Shown here: one piece after another, positions 63,447-64,000 of the stretch
Layout of the letters: each line of letters opens with the position of its first letter
How positions within the stretch are numbered: the first letter of the stretch is position 1
Origin: Microbacterium lacus
GTDB taxonomy: Bacteria > Actinomycetota > Actinomycetes > Actinomycetales > Microbacteriaceae
Direction of reading: 5' to 3'
Assembly: GCF_002812805.1 (NCBI RefSeq)
Contig: NZ_NMUM01000005.1
Location: forward strand, 310,001-374,000
Length of the DNA stretch: 64,000 bases
Translations under genes and position numbers: made by a program
The notes under the pieces: model-generated
Told to the model about the DNA's origin: nothing
Databases searched by the model: none
Seen by the model: only the letters and a program-made list of their open reading frames with translations

Positions 63447-64000
63447 TCAGTCTTTCATGCCCTCCGGAGCATCCTCGTCGTGAAGGTGACGGCGTTCGAT
63501 ACGTTCGATGACCTTCTTGCCAACGAACACGAGCACGATGAACAACACGATCACGCCCACGAAGATGTACCCGGCGAAGTGCACCGTGTCAGCGAGCTCG
63601 CGATACGTGCCGGCGGCGGCCGCGGCGACGGAGACGTAGAGCGTTGCCCAGAGGATGCAGGCGGGCGCTGTCCACGCGAGGAAGCGCCGAAAGGGGTAGG
63701 CGGTCATGCCGACCGTCAACGGTACGAGCGAGTGCAGTACGGGGAGGAAACGCGACAGGAAGATCGCGGGCCCACCCCGGCGGCGCAGGTAGCGCTCCGA
63801 CCGTTCCCAGTTCTTCGCACCGATGCGCGCGCCGAGACGAGAGGCGCGGATGCGTGGGCCCAGCCATCGACCGATCCAGAACCCGATGCTCTCGCCGATG
63901 AGCGCCCCAACGACGACGGCGATCCCGAGCAAGACGCCCTCGAGCGGCGACGACACCGCAGTCGCAGCGACGATCACGATGGTGTCGCCGGGAACGATCA
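63447..64000 (-). CDS. DedA-family membrane protein (5' end outside the window)
   Basis: At least 183 residues; the N-terminus continues past the window end. DedA/VTT proteins act in lipid (undecaprenyl phosphate or phospholipid) transport across the membrane. The PGDTIVIVAA block is at the edge, then GESIGFWIGRWLG, RRGGPAIFLSRFLPVLHSLVPLTVG with the family Arg/Pro signature, and two further membrane segments. The basic C-terminus (KKVIERIERRH) faces the cytoplasm. Four bases separate it from the App1-like gene. Confidence 0.92.
   Translation of the reverse strand, partial: IVPGDTIVIVAATAVSSPLEGVLLGIAVVVGALIGESIGFWIGRWLGPRIRASRLGARIGAKNWERSERYLRRRGGPAIFLSRFLPVLHSLVPLTVGMTAYPFRRFLAWTAPACILWATLYVSVAAAAAGTYRELADTVHFAGYIFVGVIVLFIVLVFVGKKVIERIERRHLHDEDAPEGMKD

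Noticed and set aside
1..64000. CRISPR arrays, transposases, integrases, phage genes
   Set aside because: None seen. The only tandem arrays are the three 13-mers near 10142 and the 15-bp coding repeats at 39256.

Overview
The window is about 70% G+C, densely packed and almost free of mobile genes. Gene content and order (tig-clpP1-clpP2-clpX, ileS-folC-ndk, rne-rplU-rpmA-obg-proB-proA-nadD-rsfS), frequent GTG starts, 1-4 nt gene overlaps and many ATGA/GTGA junctions point to an actinobacterium of the family Microbacteriaceae, most likely a Microbacterium or close relative. This placement rests on protein sequence and gene order read by eye, not on a database search.

Layout. 0-9.7 kb: single genes and short operons for metabolism and stress (sirtuin, coproporphyrin ferrochelatase, RpiB, Nei-type glycosylase, PaiB-like flavoprotein, YtcJ-like amidohydrolase, Dps, an O-acyltransferase, a gamma carbonic anhydrase). 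9.7-17 kb: tRNA-Gly and tRNA-Pro, then the protein quality-control block tig-clpP1-clpP2-clpX, and an M3 peptidase divergent from an ArsR-type repressor with palindromic sites between them. 17-23.2 kb: valS with a small trailing gene, a DUF559/AbiEi-like protein, a GNAT acetyltransferase and a pentapeptide-repeat protein. 23.3-29.2 kb: an ileS operon behind a T-box leader (ileS-folC-DUF4233-ndk). 29.4-40.5 kb: VKOR, RNase E/G, ribosomal proteins L21 and L27, ObgE, proline synthesis, NadD, RsfS and tRNA-Ala. 40.6-48 kb: acetolactate decarboxylase and a sugar locus (ROK regulator, ABC importer without its ATPase, GH13 alpha-glucosidase). 48-60 kb: an accessory cell-envelope region holding a CotH-like kinase, phosphodiester glycosidase, GT2-GtrA glycosyltransferase, DUF4956 membrane protein and VTC polyphosphate-polymerase-like protein. 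It continues with two overlapping coiled-coil membrane proteins (one with an HELAH metallopeptidase motif), a PdaC-like NodB deacetylase, a zinc metallopeptidase and a GH3 hydrolase. 60-64 kb: a DUF222/HNH protein bracketed by direct repeats, an SRAP protein, an App1-like phosphatase and a DedA protein cut by the window end.

How it works together. The core blocks are housekeeping: translation, tRNA charging, proteolysis, ribosome assembly, NAD and proline synthesis. The T-box ties ileS expression to tRNA-Ile charging, and the L21 operon has a structured leader behind a good sigma70-type promoter. The sugar locus probably imports and hydrolyses an alpha-glucoside under ROK control. The 48-53 kb cluster is the best candidate for an incompletely described system. 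It combines a putative protein kinase, a putative polyphosphate polymerase, its membrane partner, a lipid-linked-sugar type glycosyltransferase and a phosphodiester glycosidase, which suggests synthesis or capping of a phosphate-rich surface polymer.

Small-scale structure is unusual too. There is a family of long intergenic palindromes sharing a 17-nt arm, and a dispersed TTTCG...GCTCGCTCAA element in at least ten copies. A 36-bp duplication covers the 3' end of tRNA-Gly, and near-identical 43-bp direct repeats flank the HNH gene.
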